This document shows positions 7,313 through 16,255 of a stretch of 28,083 nucleotides of DNA, piece by piece (the stretch's first letter is position 1; the number at the start of each line of letters is the position of its first letter). Made by a program: the position numbers and the translations under genes. The stretch comes from DATKZH01 sp964475955 (GTDB taxonomy: Bacteria > Planctomycetota > Planctomycetia > Pirellulales > Thermoguttaceae). A model generated the notes under the pieces. The model ran no database searches. It was not told where the DNA came from and saw nothing but the letters and a program-made list of their open reading frames with translations. The stretch lies in NCBI GenBank assembly GCA_964475955.1, contig CAYYZY010000102.1, positions 1 to 28,083 on the forward strand. The letters are read 5' to 3'.

Positions 7313-7420
7313 ACTACTCGTGCGACGTTTGTCGTGACCGCACTGATGCGGTCCGGACCCGCTCTGCCCTGACGGGACCCGATGAATCGGGTCGCTACGA
7401 GCCCATAGGAATCATCCGGG
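7296..7420. repeat. Multi-hairpin intergenic element, copy 2
   Basis: This is the non-coding part of the duplicated block and aligns without gaps to 1263-1387. The inverted repeats at 7322-7335, 7336-7353 (GACCGCA-CTGA-TGCGGTC) and 7376-7393 (GACCCGAT-GA-ATCGGGTC) are preserved despite about 16 substitutions in this part. It lies directly downstream of the TGA (7421-7423) of the esterase gene on the minus strand, so it would form the 3' untranslated end of that mRNA. Confidence 0.65.
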
Positions 7421-9652
7421 TCAGCGGTGGCGAAGGTGGTGGTCCCGGGCGTGCTTCCCGTGGTGGCGCGTGGACCGTCTCCCGTGGCCGTCGTCGCGGC
7501 GGATGTCCGCGAGATCCACACCGTCGTTGCCGCAACCATGCCCCGCGTGATGGTGCCTGTGGTGGTGTCCTCGTTTCATCCGCCATGGGCGACCCTCGCC
7601 GCTGTCCAGGACGTCGCTGCCGGGGCCGCCGAGAAGCCAGTCGCGGCCGTCGCCGCCGTCGAGCTGGTCGTCGCCGAGTTGACCGAAGAGCCGGTCGTGG
7701 CCCGCTCCGCCGAAGAGCATGTCGTCGCCGCGACCGCCGAGCAGGAGGTCGTTCCCGTCGTCTCCATGGAGCACGTCGTCGTCGCGGCCTCCGAAGAGGA
7801 AGTCATCGCCTTCGCCGCCGTAGAGCACGGAGGATCGCCTTAGCCGGTGGGCGTCGATCCGGTCCCTTCCGGCCTGGCCGAACACGAAGACCTGGCCGTC
7901 GGGGGCCAGATCGCCGGGGCGAAAATGCCGACAGTTGACCGAGACCCGGATCTTGCCCGGCCGATGCTCCCGAACGCGGATCTTGTCGGCGCCGGTCGTG
8001 CCGCCGACGTACAGGCTTCCGTCGATGACGGCCACCGTGCTCACGTCGACGCCGCGCTCGGCCGCCGGACCCGTGTCGCCGTCCTGGTCGGTGGCCGTCA
8101 CCTCAATCGGCCAGACGCCCGTCGCCGGGAAGACGTGCTCCACGGTCGCGCCCGCGGCCGGGCCGACGATCGTCTCGACTTCACTGCCGTCACCGTACCA
8201 GTCGACTGCGTAGGTGATCGGCGCGGCCGCGTCGGCGGGCGACTCGTCGGTCGCGCTCAGGGTGAACGTGAGCGGCTGGCCGGGCACGCCCTGCTCGGGG
8301 CCGTCGACGGCGGCTTCGGGCGGCGTGGTGACGTCGTCGACTTCGATCGTGACCGTCGCCGTGTCGGTCTGGACGAGCGGCTCGCGCTCGGCCAGCACGT
8401 CGAAGACGACGTCGGCCAGCATCTGGTGCCCGCGCGTGGTCGGGTGCACCGTGTCCCAGAAGACGTATTGCTCCGGATCGCCGACGACGTTCAGGTCGAC
8501 CAGGCAGGGTTCGGTCGTGTTGGTGAACCCGTACGACGCCGCGTTGTCGATCACCTCGGAGAACGCCGAGAACATGTCGACGCGGATGATGTCGATCGGC
8601 AGCGAATCCTCCAGGCCGGTGAGCAGTTGCGAGAGACCCGTGTTGAAGCCGGCACTAAAACGGGTGAAAGCGTCTGGGTCCGCCGAACCGAGAGGCGTCT
8701 TGCCGAGGTCAACCATGTTGGGAACGACGAACTGCCGGGCGCCCATTCCATAGAGGCTGGTGATCGCCGTGCCCAGGTTTCCCACGGCCTGTTGGATGAC
8801 GGCCTCGGCCTGGGCGGGGTCCTCGATCAGGAACATGTCGTTGGGGCCCGCCCACACCACGTACAGGGCGTTCGGGTCGGCGGTGGCCGTGGGGTAGCCG
8901 AGGTCGCTGGCGAACTGGTCGACTTCGTCCAGCACCCCGGGGTACTCCTCGCCCAGGCCGAGAAGTCCGTCGTTGAAGTTCTCCCTCCCGGTCGCGGCCC
9001 CCATCACGGCGTAGTTGTTCGCGGTGGTCGAAGTGTGGCCCAAGCGGTCAGCCAGGTACTCGATCCACACCGCGTCGTTGGAAGCGCGGCCTTGCGAATA
9101 GGGGTACGGCGGGTAGTTCTCGTAGGTCAACTGATACATCCGGCCCACGTCGGAAAGGCTGTCGCCGAACGTGTAGACCTCGCTGAAACCGAGCGACACG
9201 GTGTACTCGAACGAGTCCGTCGCCGAGGTCCCGGCGGGCAGGGCGCTCAACGTGGGCGAGGTGCTCGGGTCGTAGACGAAGTTGCCGTCGGCCTCCATCG
9301 TCAGCGACGCGCCCGAGGCAAGCGCGACCGGCTCGCCCGGCTCGAACTGCGAACCGTCGATCCCGGTGACGATCAGCGGGTGTTCGGCGCTTCCGCCGGT
9401 GTCGGCTCCGCCGCCGGTGTCGTCCACGATCACGTTTCCCGCGGCAGGCGAATCCTCGTCGGTCAGGTAGTGGTTGTCGGTTGCTACGGGGACCGTTTCG
9501 AGCGTCGTCCCCCCCACCCCGCTCAGCAGGTGGCGCGGCTCGAGTGTCTCCAGACGCAAGTGGAAACGGGACACGGCACGGCGGCGCGTCCTCCGCTTGC
9601 CACCGCCTGAAAGCGCCCGCCACAACCCGAATTCGGCGAAGTCCCAGCTCAT
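7421..9652 (-). CDS. Secreted GDSL/SGNH esterase with PKD-like and RTX repeats and a His-rich tail
   Basis: The 743-residue product starts at the ATG at 9652 after GGGGGAG. A basic N-terminus leads to LETLEPRHLLSG (35-46), the planctomycete LEPR-XLL surface-protein motif. A cadherin/VCBS-like beta domain (about 50-155) follows. The SGNH hydrolase spans about 158-425: block I FGDSLSDVGR with Ser165, block III GPND (269-272), block V DTVH with Asp400 and His403. It should cleave ester bonds in lipids or acylated glycans outside the cytoplasm. A PKD-like domain (about 445-537), a short beta segment, and RTX-type calcium repeats (GGEGDDFLFGG, GGRGDDMLFGG, about 612-685) come next. The tail from 696 is unusual: HHHRHHH and more His, Arg and Asp to the end. 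Its start overlaps the lipase stop in an ATGA, and a partial copy of its 3' end lies at 1263-1665. Confidence 0.9.
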   Translation of the reverse strand: MSWDFAEFGLWRALSGGGKRRTRRRAVSRFHLRLETLEPRHLLSGVGGTTLETVPVATDNHYLTDEDSPAAGNVIVDDTGGGADTGGSAEHPLIVTGIDGSQFEPGEPVALASGASLTMEADGNFVYDPSTSPTLSALPAGTSATDSFEYTVSLGFSEVYTFGDSLSDVGRMYQLTYENYPPYPYSQGRASNDAVWIEYLADRLGHTSTTANNYAVMGAATGRENFNDGLLGLGEEYPGVLDEVDQFASDLGYPTATADPNALYVVWAGPNDMFLIEDPAQAEAVIQQAVGNLGTAITSLYGMGARQFVVPNMVDLGKTPLGSADPDAFTRFSAGFNTGLSQLLTGLEDSLPIDIIRVDMFSAFSEVIDNAASYGFTNTTEPCLVDLNVVGDPEQYVFWDTVHPTTRGHQMLADVVFDVLAEREPLVQTDTATVTIEVDDVTTPPEAAVDGPEQGVPGQPLTFTLSATDESPADAAAPITYAVDWYGDGSEVETIVGPAAGATVEHVFPATGVWPIEVTATDQDGDTGPAAERGVDVSTVAVIDGSLYVGGTTGADKIRVREHRPGKIRVSVNCRHFRPGDLAPDGQVFVFGQAGRDRIDAHRLRRSSVLYGGEGDDFLFGGRDDDVLHGDDGNDLLLGGRGDDMLFGGAGHDRLFGQLGDDQLDGGDGRDWLLGGPGSDVLDSGEGRPWRMKRGHHHRHHHAGHGCGNDGVDLADIRRDDGHGRRSTRHHGKHARDHHLRHR

Positions 9653-10821
9653 CGTTCTCCCCCTATTTGCGAGAAGCGTGTGGAAAAGCGAAGACAGAAC
9701 GTCTCTTCGAGCACGCACGGGCGGCCCTCATCGTAGCCCTCACCCCGCGGGCCCTCAACCGGCGCCGCCGACTGCTCTTGCGCCAGGATCGGCCGAGCCG
9801 TGTTTCGTTCCCGCTCCGGTTCGTTCGATGTGAGAACTCCTCCGGGCGGAATATCGGGAAGGCCGTCCCGCGGCTCGCCAACGCCCAGATCGAAATGGAG
9901 CGCGCTGGGCAGCAATGAGACCGCGCGGGGACCCGGCGACTCCGGCTGCAACGAGTGGGTGACAAGTTCTCTCGCCGCGTTGTGCCGCCAAAGGCTGTCC
10001 GGCCGGTTCGACTCGGGCCAGGAGGCGTAGACGTCGACGGTGCCGATCGGGTTCTCGTCCCCCCACATCCTGGTCGAGTGCACGACAAAGACCCGGACGG
10101 CGTCGCCCCGGTCCAATCGCCAATCGGGCGGCCGGTCTTCAAACAGCGGTCCCGCGGGATCGGCGGCGATGATCGTCGCGACCGGCTCGTCGAACAGCTC
10201 CGGCCGGGCACAAGCGTTGCTCGCGAATGCCGCGATCTGCGCGCCCAGGCTGTGGCCCGAGATCACGGTCCTCGACGGCCTCGCCCCCGTGCTTTTCATC
10301 CAGGCCGCGATCCGGTCACCGATCTCTTGGGCGGCCGCCGCGGAACGCCGGTAGTGGGAGTCGATCGCGATCAGCTCGCACGCGATCGTGTCGAGGCACT
10401 TGAGGGCTTCGGTCAGCACCGATTCCCCGTCGCACGGCTTTTGGGAGCGGTGGGACGAGCAGCCTGTCTTTTCACGAGCACATTGCCAGAGGTCGGCGTC
10501 CAGGACCGATTCTGGCCGAGGCTCGGGCGGGACATGCCAAGCCACGATGATCACGTTCGCCCTCGGCGATCGGCGTCGAATGGCATCGGCCTGCCGGAGG
10601 TTCGCAGATGACGTGCCCTCGCTCCGAAAACCGTGAACGACGAAGAAAGTGGGCGCTTCGGAGTCGACGGCGAAATCGTCGGCGAGCGGAGCGCCGTCGG
10701 CCGAGAGGAAGTCGACCGCGATCGCCGGGTTGGGCGGAGTCGCGAAGGCCACGGCCGGCGCCAGCAACAGGATCAGGGGCTCTGCGGCCACAGCCAGGAC
10801 TCGGGCGTTGGAGCCTAACAT
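9649..10821 (-). CDS. Secreted pancreatic-lipase-type alpha/beta hydrolase
   Basis: The 390-residue product starts at the ATG at 10821, seven bases after GGGAGG, giving a signal peptide (ARVLAVAAEPLILLLAPAVAFA). The frame is open further upstream but that part overlaps the previous gene. The catalytic set is of the animal pancreatic-lipase family: oxyanion strand FFVVHGF (59-65), nucleophile elbow GHSLGAQ with Ser191, Asp221 in IIAADPAGP, and His248 in FVVHSTRMWGDENPIGTVDV, followed by the family block LWRHNAARELVTHSL (277-291). Several Cys (114, 121, 130, 142, 148) could form disulfides around an inserted region. It probably hydrolyses lipid esters outside the cell. It is the middle gene of an overlapping operon: 7-base overlap with the membrane-protein gene upstream and ATGA overlap with the GDSL esterase downstream. 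Confidence 0.88.
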   Translation of the reverse strand: MLGSNARVLAVAAEPLILLLAPAVAFATPPNPAIAVDFLSADGAPLADDFAVDSEAPTFFVVHGFRSEGTSSANLRQADAIRRRSPRANVIIVAWHVPPEPRPESVLDADLWQCAREKTGCSSHRSQKPCDGESVLTEALKCLDTIACELIAIDSHYRRSAAAAQEIGDRIAAWMKSTGARPSRTVISGHSLGAQIAAFASNACARPELFDEPVATIIAADPAGPLFEDRPPDWRLDRGDAVRVFVVHSTRMWGDENPIGTVDVYASWPESNRPDSLWRHNAARELVTHSLQPESPGPRAVSLLPSALHFDLGVGEPRDGLPDIPPGGVLTSNEPERERNTARPILAQEQSAAPVEGPRGEGYDEGRPCVLEETFCLRFSTRFSQIGGER

Positions 10822-11660
10822 GGCGGGACCTCCCGGGGGTCGGCGGGTGACAGCGGGGCTTCCGCTGCCGGGTCTTGCCGTTCGCGCCACGGCCAGCCAG
10901 CCTCGCGCTTTCTACCAACACAACCGACAACCACGCGCGCGACCCGCCAGGAATTGGCTGGCGGTCCCGCCTTTCGGGATCGCGGCGAGCCCCGCTCGGC
11001 CCGTTCGCCGGGGCCGGCGCGGAAGCCGCCGGAGAGGCCGGCAGCGAGCAGCACGAGGCCGGGCATCTGGATCAGGTGGTAGACGCCGTTCTGGTCGAAC
11101 GGCCAGATCAGCATGAGCGAAACGCAGGGCTGCGTCTGGACGATCGCGGCGACGACGCTGAGCGCCATCCCCCCGGCCACCAGCCCGAAATCGGCACGCC
11201 GGCCGCGAACGGCCAGCCCCGCGTAGGCCAATGCCGCGAAGGCCATCGCCCCCAGTTGCAGCAGGGCGAAAAGCAGGAAGCCGATGGGTACCAGCAGGGT
11301 CAACAGGTAGAACCCGATCGCCGTGAGCGCTGCCGCCGGCACGGCCCGACCCGCCGCGCGCCGGCCCCAGAGGTCGTAAACCACGCCGACGAGGAACGCC
11401 GCGATCGACAAGCCGAGGGCGAGCAAGAGCAGCTGCCACAGAAGCATCTCCGTGCGCGCCGACCAGCGGAACCCGTGGGCGACGGCCCCCAGCGCGGCGC
11501 CTGTGGCGACCAGGCCGAAAGCGGCCGCCCAAACGATCGATCGCCAACGGTCGTGCCGGCCACGCCACAGCAGTGTCAGGACGCAGCCGATGCCCAGCAA
11601 GGCCAACGCGACGTCGCTTGCCGCGGTCGTCAGTTCCGTGATCTCCGGGTGGAATTGCAT
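10815..11660 (-). CDS. Seven-helix membrane protein, possibly CREST/ceramidase-like
   Basis: The 281-residue product starts at the ATG at 11660 after AGAGGA. It has about seven hydrophobic helices, roughly 12-31, 41-61, 72-97, 107-124, 125-151, 156-175 and 192-213, then a basic, proline-rich tail of about 65 residues with no recognisable fold. Three polar residues stand out in or beside helices: Asp16 (TTAASDVAL), His62 (GAVAHGFRW) and His195 (GVYHLIQMPG). Conserved His and Asp in a seven-helix bundle recall the CREST superfamily (alkaline ceramidases, PAQR proteins), but the pattern is incomplete and I cannot assign a family firmly. It is the first gene of the operon with two lipid esterases, which fits a role in membrane-lipid metabolism by association only. 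The tail could be a late-acquired extension, since it overlaps the lipase start. Confidence 0.75.
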   Translation of the reverse strand: MQFHPEITELTTAASDVALALLGIGCVLTLLWRGRHDRWRSIVWAAAFGLVATGAALGAVAHGFRWSARTEMLLWQLLLLALGLSIAAFLVGVVYDLWGRRAAGRAVPAAALTAIGFYLLTLLVPIGFLLFALLQLGAMAFAALAYAGLAVRGRRADFGLVAGGMALSVVAAIVQTQPCVSLMLIWPFDQNGVYHLIQMPGLVLLAAGLSGGFRAGPGERAERGSPRSRKAGPPANSWRVARVVVGCVGRKREAGWPWRERQDPAAEAPLSPADPREVPPC

Positions 11661-12091
11661 GGCGCTGGTCCTCTCGGAATGCCCGAACTCCGTCTGCCGG
11701 CCTCAAGCCGACCCCGTTTCCCGCGTGAATGATTCCTACCGGTCTACCAAGCGTTGCTTTGGCCGACATATCACGCCCGAGTTGTCAATTCGTCTCATGT
11801 TGTCGCGTGGAAAGGCAGTCGATATCAACGAGCCGTGATATCAGGGGGTGATTGCCTTCGACACCAATTCTCGGGGGGGGCGACTGCTACAGGGATAACC
11901 GACAAACGCGCCCGCAAGCCGCCAGAAACCGTGTTGCCCTGGCCCGGGCCCCCCGTCCGCCGGGCGGGCGCTTGTCCTCGGGGGCTTGCTTCGAAGATTG
12001 CCTCAGAGGGTGGCGGCCGGTTGACGGACGGGAGGTCGCCGGTATCCTGGAGAGTCGAGGCCCCGCGACCGGCAGTAGGGGGAGGGACGCC
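11661..12091. other. Intergenic region between the divergent lipase operon and sigma factor gene
   Basis: This 431-base stretch must hold both divergent promoters. The hexamer GATATC occurs twice (11821-11826 and 11837-11842, starts 16 bases apart), the second within the palindrome TGATATCA; this could be an operator, but nothing confirms it. The plus-strand frame is open from 11852 but reads Arg/Pro/Gly-rich noise until the GTG at 12092. No further gene seen. Confidence 0.55.
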
Positions 12092-12703
12092 GTGTCGGGT
12101 GAAGGTTCCGTCACGTACTGGTTCGAGCAGGTCCGGAAGGCCGATTCGCTCGCTGCGCGGGCGATCTGGGAACGCTATTTCCCGCAGCTCGTGCGACTTG
12201 CGCGCGACAAGCTCCACGATTCGCCCCGGCGCGCGGCCGACGAGGAGGACGTGGCGTCCAGCGTGATGGAGAGCCTGTTTCGGGCGGCCGAGCAGGGCCG
12301 TCTTCCCGATCTGGCGGATCGCGACGACCTTTGGCGGTTGCTCTTGAAGATGACCGCGCGCAAGGTCGTCGATCTGCGGCGCCACGAAGCGCGGCAGTGC
12401 CGCGGGGGTGGTCGAGTGAGAGGCGAATCGGCGTTCGTCGCGGCGGGCTCCGCCGACGATGCACCCGGCCTGGCCGAGGTCATCGGCGACGGCCCCACGC
12501 CCGAGTTCGCCCTGATGATGATCGAGCAGTACCAGCGCCTACTCGCCGAACTCAACGACGCCGACCTCGAAGCGCTGGCCACGGCCAAGCTCGAAGGGTA
12601 CACAAACGAGGAGATCGCGGGGCAGCTCGGCTGCTCCGTGCGGACCGTCGAGCGCCGCCTGCACCTGATCCGAAGGAAGTGGGAACGGGGGCAATCCCCA
12701 TGA
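12092..12703 (+). CDS. ECF-type RNA polymerase sigma factor, planctomycete kinase-linked type
   Basis: The 203-residue product is chosen from the GTG at 12092, which follows GGGGGAGGGA by about four bases; upstream residues in the same frame are non-conserved. Region 2 spans about 15-100, with a core-binding helix around SLAARAIWERYFPQLVRLAR and a DNA-binding segment near EEDVASSVMESLFRAA and MTARKVVDLRRHEARQ. Region 4 spans about 145-198, with the helix-turn-helix YTNEEIAGQLGCSVRTVERR. There is no long soluble-domain extension and no separate membrane anti-sigma gene. Instead the stop overlaps the start of a transmembrane Ser/Thr kinase gene (ATGA at 12700-12703). This matches planctomycete ECF groups in which a kinase takes the place of the anti-sigma factor, so the kinase probably controls this sigma factor, directly or by phosphorylation. 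Confidence 0.9.
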   Translation: MSGEGSVTYWFEQVRKADSLAARAIWERYFPQLVRLARDKLHDSPRRAADEEDVASSVMESLFRAAEQGRLPDLADRDDLWRLLLKMTARKVVDLRRHEARQCRGGGRVRGESAFVAAGSADDAPGLAEVIGDGPTPEFALMMIEQYQRLLAELNDADLEALATAKLEGYTNEEIAGQLGCSVRTVERRLHLIRRKWERGQSP

Positions 12704-15700
12704 CCGACCAGCCCGACGCGCAGGACGATTCGCTTCCCCTGCCAGTTCTGGAACGGATCGACCGCGTCTGTCTGGAATTCGAGGCGGCGTGGATGGCGGG
12801 CCGTGCGCCGCGAATCGAGGACTACCTGGGGGAGACGGAAGGCTCGGAGCGGAGGGAGCTGTTCCGCGAGCTTCTGCTTCTGGAGCTCGACTATCGCAGC
12901 CGCCGTGAGCAGCAGCCCACGCCCGACGAATACCAGGCCAGGTTCCCCCACGATAGCCGGTTGGTCGGCGAGGTCTTCGAGCGGTTGACCACGGCCCCGG
13001 CAGCACCCGATACCCTCCCGAATCAGCCCGATTGCTTTTGCCCCCACATGACGCTCCCGGCGGCCTTCGGCGATTACGAGCTCTTGGAGGTGCTGGGCGA
13101 AGGGGGTATGGGCGTGGTTTACCGTGCTCGGCAGCGCACGCTCGATCGCGTTGTCGCCGTGAAGATCATCCGGCCCGACCGGACGGCCGCGACCGTTCCC
13201 GCGCGCCGACAGGAAGTGATGGGTCGGTTTCGTGCGGAAATCCAGGCGGCGGCTCGGCTGGAGCACGAGCACATTGTGCCGGTCTACGAGGTCGGCCAAA
13301 TCGAGGGGCAGCCGTTTTTCTCAATGCGCTATATCGAAGGGCGGGGCCTGGACTCGGTACTCCACAAGGGGCCTTTGGGTGGGCGCGAGGCGGCGGCCAT
13401 GGTGGAGAAGATCGCCCGGGCGGTGCACCACGCGCACGTCCACCAGGTCATCCACCGCGATTTGAAGCCGCGGAACATCCTGCTGGACGGCGAAAGCCGC
13501 CCGTACGTGGCCGATTTCGGCCTGGCCAAGTCGCTCGAGGCGGCGCAGGAGCTGACTCAAACCGGACAAGTGATCGGCACGCCCGCCTACATGTCGCCGG
13601 AGCAAGCGAGGGGAATGACAACCGTCGATCACGCCTCCGACGTCTACAGCCTGGGAGCCACGTTCTACGAGCTGCTTACCGCGCGCCCGCCCTTTCGCGC
13701 CGCCACGCCAGCCGAGACCCAACGGCAAGTGATCGACAACGACCCGGCCCCCCCGCGCGAACTCAACCCGGCAGTACCGCGCGACCTGGAGACGATCTGC
13801 CTCAAGTGCCTGGAAAAAGACCCCCGCAGCCGCTACGCGACGGCCGAGGAGGTTGCGGACGAGCTGGCGCGGTTCCTCGCCCGCCGGGCGATCCGCGCCC
13901 GGCCGATCGGTCGCCCCCAGCGCTTCTGGCGGTGGTGCCGGAGGAATCCACTGGATGCGGGCTTGGTGGCGGCGACGGTCATTTCGCTGCTCATCGGGGT
14001 GCTGGTCTCGGGCTACTTCGCGTTCCATGCCGCCGAGCATGCCCGCACTGCGGGCGAGCAGGCCCGCGTGGCAGCCGACAAACTCTGGGATGCCTATTTT
14101 GCCGAAGCGAGGGCACGACGCTTCAGCCGTCGCCCCGGACAGCGCTTCGAGAGCCTCAAAGCACTGCAAGCTGCGGTCGCGATTCGGCCTTCGGCGAAGT
14201 TGCGCGACGAGGCGATTGCGTGCATGACGTTGACCGATCTTCGAGTCTCACGCGAGTGGCCAATTCGCCTGGAATCCAAGGTCGAGTTCGCCCCAAGGAA
14301 CTCCTGGTACGCGTTTGACCACAGCGGGGCGGTAACGGTACGCCGGGTCGCCGACAACGAGCAGGTGGCCTCGCTCGGGCCCGTCGCAGGTTGCGAGGTC
14401 CAGTCGATGACCTTCAGTTCCGGCGAAGACCTCCTGGCGGTCGTGTACCGTCCGACGGAAAAGCCCGCGCCGCGCCGGGACTGTCGCGTCTGGAATCTGC
14501 CCACCGGACGAGTGATCTGCGAGGTCGAGGACGTCGGAGATTTGGTCCCGAAGTTCACGGTCGACGATCGTTTGCTCGCCGTGGGAAGTCCGGGCGCGAC
14601 GATTCGCCTTCTCGATGTTGCCGAGAACGCGATCACAAGGACACTCGAGTCGGAGGCCAAGGTGAATCGCCTCCTCTTCAGCCCCGACGGGGAGCATTTC
14701 GCAGCCTTCTCATATCGAGGTTCGGCGGTCGCGATTCACTCGCTGGAGAACAGTTCGAGGACCGCTCGTTTCCGACTCCCTTCCGGTGTCTTCTACGCGG
14801 CCTTCCACCCGCGCCGGCCGCTGCTTGCCTTTGCGTGCCGCGACTTCAAAGTGTATCTCTGCGACCTGCCGACGGGGCGCGTTCGCAGGACGCTCTCCGG
14901 GCACCAAAGCGAGGCCATCGGCGTCGCCTTCAGCGTTCACGGTGAGGTGTTGGCGTCGCGTTCCTGGGACGGCACCGTGCGCCTGTGGAATCCGATGACG
15001 GGCAAGGAGCTTGTGCAGGTCGAGGCCACGCCCAGACACCTCGCCTTCAGCCACGACGACCGAAGGCTGTTCGTGCGATCCCGGAAGAAGCTCGTGGTTT
15101 ACGACGTCGCGTTGCCCATGGGTCGAACGTTGTACGAATTGCCCACACGTTTCAAGGGGCCTTACGGCATGGGATTCAGTCCCGACGGCCGTCTCCTGGC
15201 CTCCGCAAGTGAGAGCGGCGTCTACTTGTGGGACACGGGCTCCGGGCGCGAGATTCAGTCCTTGCCCCTGGAATCGGCGGAGTCCGCGTTCTTCGGCTTG
15301 AGCGGAAGCTTTCTGTTCACTTGTGGGAAGACGGGCCTTCGACGGTGGCCCGTGGTCGCCGATCAAGATTCCACTCGCGTTCGCGTCGGCGACGCCAAGC
15401 TGCTTTGCGGGAGCAAGGACGGCGTCTCGGGCTCCGCCTGCCTGTCACTCGACGGAACGACGCTCGCGTCCATTCACGACTCGGGCCAGGTCGTCGTGCA
15501 GAAGCTCGGCGGCGGAAAGCGGCGCGAGCTGCCCTACGGCGAGCCGAAGGGAGTCGTGCTCGCCGTCAGCCCGAACGGGAAATGGGTGGCGGCAGGCACC
15601 TGGTTGGGTAAAGGCGTCGTCGTCTGGGATGCACCGTCCGGGGAGCGCGCGACCGAACTGCTCCCCAACGCCCCGAAGACTCGGGCTGCGTTCAGTCCCG

Positions 15701-16074
15701 ACGGACGATGGCTTGTTGCCAGTGCGGTCGACCGGGTCGAGATTTTTGAGGTGGGAACGTGGCGGCGGCACCGCCGAATCGGGCGAGAACCGCAGAACAT
15801 GGTTATTCACTTGGCATTTTCGCGAGACAGCCGGCTGCTTGCGGCAACGTCGACGCGGAGGGAAGTGACGCTCTACGAGACAACGCAGTGGAGCCCCGTG
15901 GCCAAGCTCGAATCGTCGGAGCCTTTCTCGCTCCACGGCCTCTGCTTCAGTTCCGACGGCCGGCAACTGGCGGCCGGCGGCGTCGGCCGAATTCAACTGT
16001 GGAACCTCCAGGCAATCCGGCGGCGCCTCGCCGACATGGGGCTTCACTGCGACCTCACGCCCCATCGCCCGTAG
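12700..16074 (+). CDS. Transmembrane Ser/Thr protein kinase with C-terminal WD40-like repeats
   Basis: The start is the ATG at 12700, overlapping the sigma-factor stop by four bases; this gives 1124 residues. Residues 1-120 form a helical N-terminal segment (DRVCLEFEAAWMAGRAPRIEDYL) seen in planctomycete kinases. The kinase domain (about 125-395) is complete: glycine loop GEGGMG (133-138), Lys155 in VAVKII, catalytic HRDLKPRN (252-259, Asp254), DFG (272-274) and GTPAYMSPEQA in the activation segment. A transmembrane helix lies at about 419-441 (GLVAATVISLLIGVLVSGYF). The extracytoplasmic part (about 460-1110) is a degenerate WD40-type beta-propeller with repeated FSPDG and xLW motifs, e.g. 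ASRSWDGTVRLWNP and GFSPDGRLLASAS. The kinase faces the cytoplasm and the propeller the outside, suggesting signal reception that ends in control of the coupled sigma factor. Confidence 0.95.
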   Translation: MTDQPDAQDDSLPLPVLERIDRVCLEFEAAWMAGRAPRIEDYLGETEGSERRELFRELLLLELDYRSRREQQPTPDEYQARFPHDSRLVGEVFERLTTAPAAPDTLPNQPDCFCPHMTLPAAFGDYELLEVLGEGGMGVVYRARQRTLDRVVAVKIIRPDRTAATVPARRQEVMGRFRAEIQAAARLEHEHIVPVYEVGQIEGQPFFSMRYIEGRGLDSVLHKGPLGGREAAAMVEKIARAVHHAHVHQVIHRDLKPRNILLDGESRPYVADFGLAKSLEAAQELTQTGQVIGTPAYMSPEQARGMTTVDHASDVYSLGATFYELLTARPPFRAATPAETQRQVIDNDPAPPRELNPAVPRDLETICLKCLEKDPRSRYATAEEVADELARFLARRAIRARPIGRPQRFWRWCRRNPLDAGLVAATVISLLIGVLVSGYFAFHAAEHARTAGEQARVAADKLWDAYFAEARARRFSRRPGQRFESLKALQAAVAIRPSAKLRDEAIACMTLTDLRVSREWPIRLESKVEFAPRNSWYAFDHSGAVTVRRVADNEQVASLGPVAGCEVQSMTFSSGEDLLAVVYRPTEKPAPRRDCRVWNLPTGRVICEVEDVGDLVPKFTVDDRLLAVGSPGATIRLLDVAENAITRTLESEAKVNRLLFSPDGEHFAAFSYRGSAVAIHSLENSSRTARFRLPSGVFYAAFHPRRPLLAFACRDFKVYLCDLPTGRVRRTLSGHQSEAIGVAFSVHGEVLASRSWDGTVRLWNPMTGKELVQVEATPRHLAFSHDDRRLFVRSRKKLVVYDVALPMGRTLYELPTRFKGPYGMGFSPDGRLLASASESGVYLWDTGSGREIQSLPLESAESAFFGLSGSFLFTCGKTGLRRWPVVADQDSTRVRVGDAKLLCGSKDGVSGSACLSLDGTTLASIHDSGQVVVQKLGGGKRRELPYGEPKGVVLAVSPNGKWVAAGTWLGKGVVVWDAPSGERATELLPNAPKTRAAFSPDGRWLVASAVDRVEIFEVGTWRRHRRIGREPQNMVIHLAFSRDSRLLAATSTRREVTLYETTQWSPVAKLESSEPFSLHGLCFSSDGRQLAAGGVGRIQLWNLQAIRRRLADMGLHCDLTPHRP

Positions 16075-16255
16075 CCGGCAGAAGCGGCCCGAACCGACGC
16101 ACAACTCAAGGGCTTTCTCACAGGAATCCTCTTGAACCTCGACGCCCCACTCCCCGACCACCTGCGCGAGCTCGTGCCCGAGCGGCGGACCGTGGGCAGC
16201 TCCCGGACCGCGTGGCCCGAGTAGCGGGGCAATGCAGAGAGCCGTGCGCGGGCCG

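Noticed and set aside
7847..9610. Long plus-strand open frame (587 codons) opposite the esterase gene
   Set aside because: It is the complement of a gene with clear GDSL, RTX and LEPR motifs; its own translation is Arg/Gly/Val-rich without recognisable motifs. GC-rich DNA leaves such shadow frames open.
10815..11020. Frameshift in the membrane-protein gene explaining its odd C-terminal tail
   Set aside because: The tail is unlike the rest, but no alternative frame gives a continuation with conserved features, and the overlap with the lipase start is typical of an operon.
11821..11843. Paired GATATC sites as an operator
   Set aside because: The hexamers are short, and no promoter elements or further symmetry support a binding site; noted only in the intergenic description.
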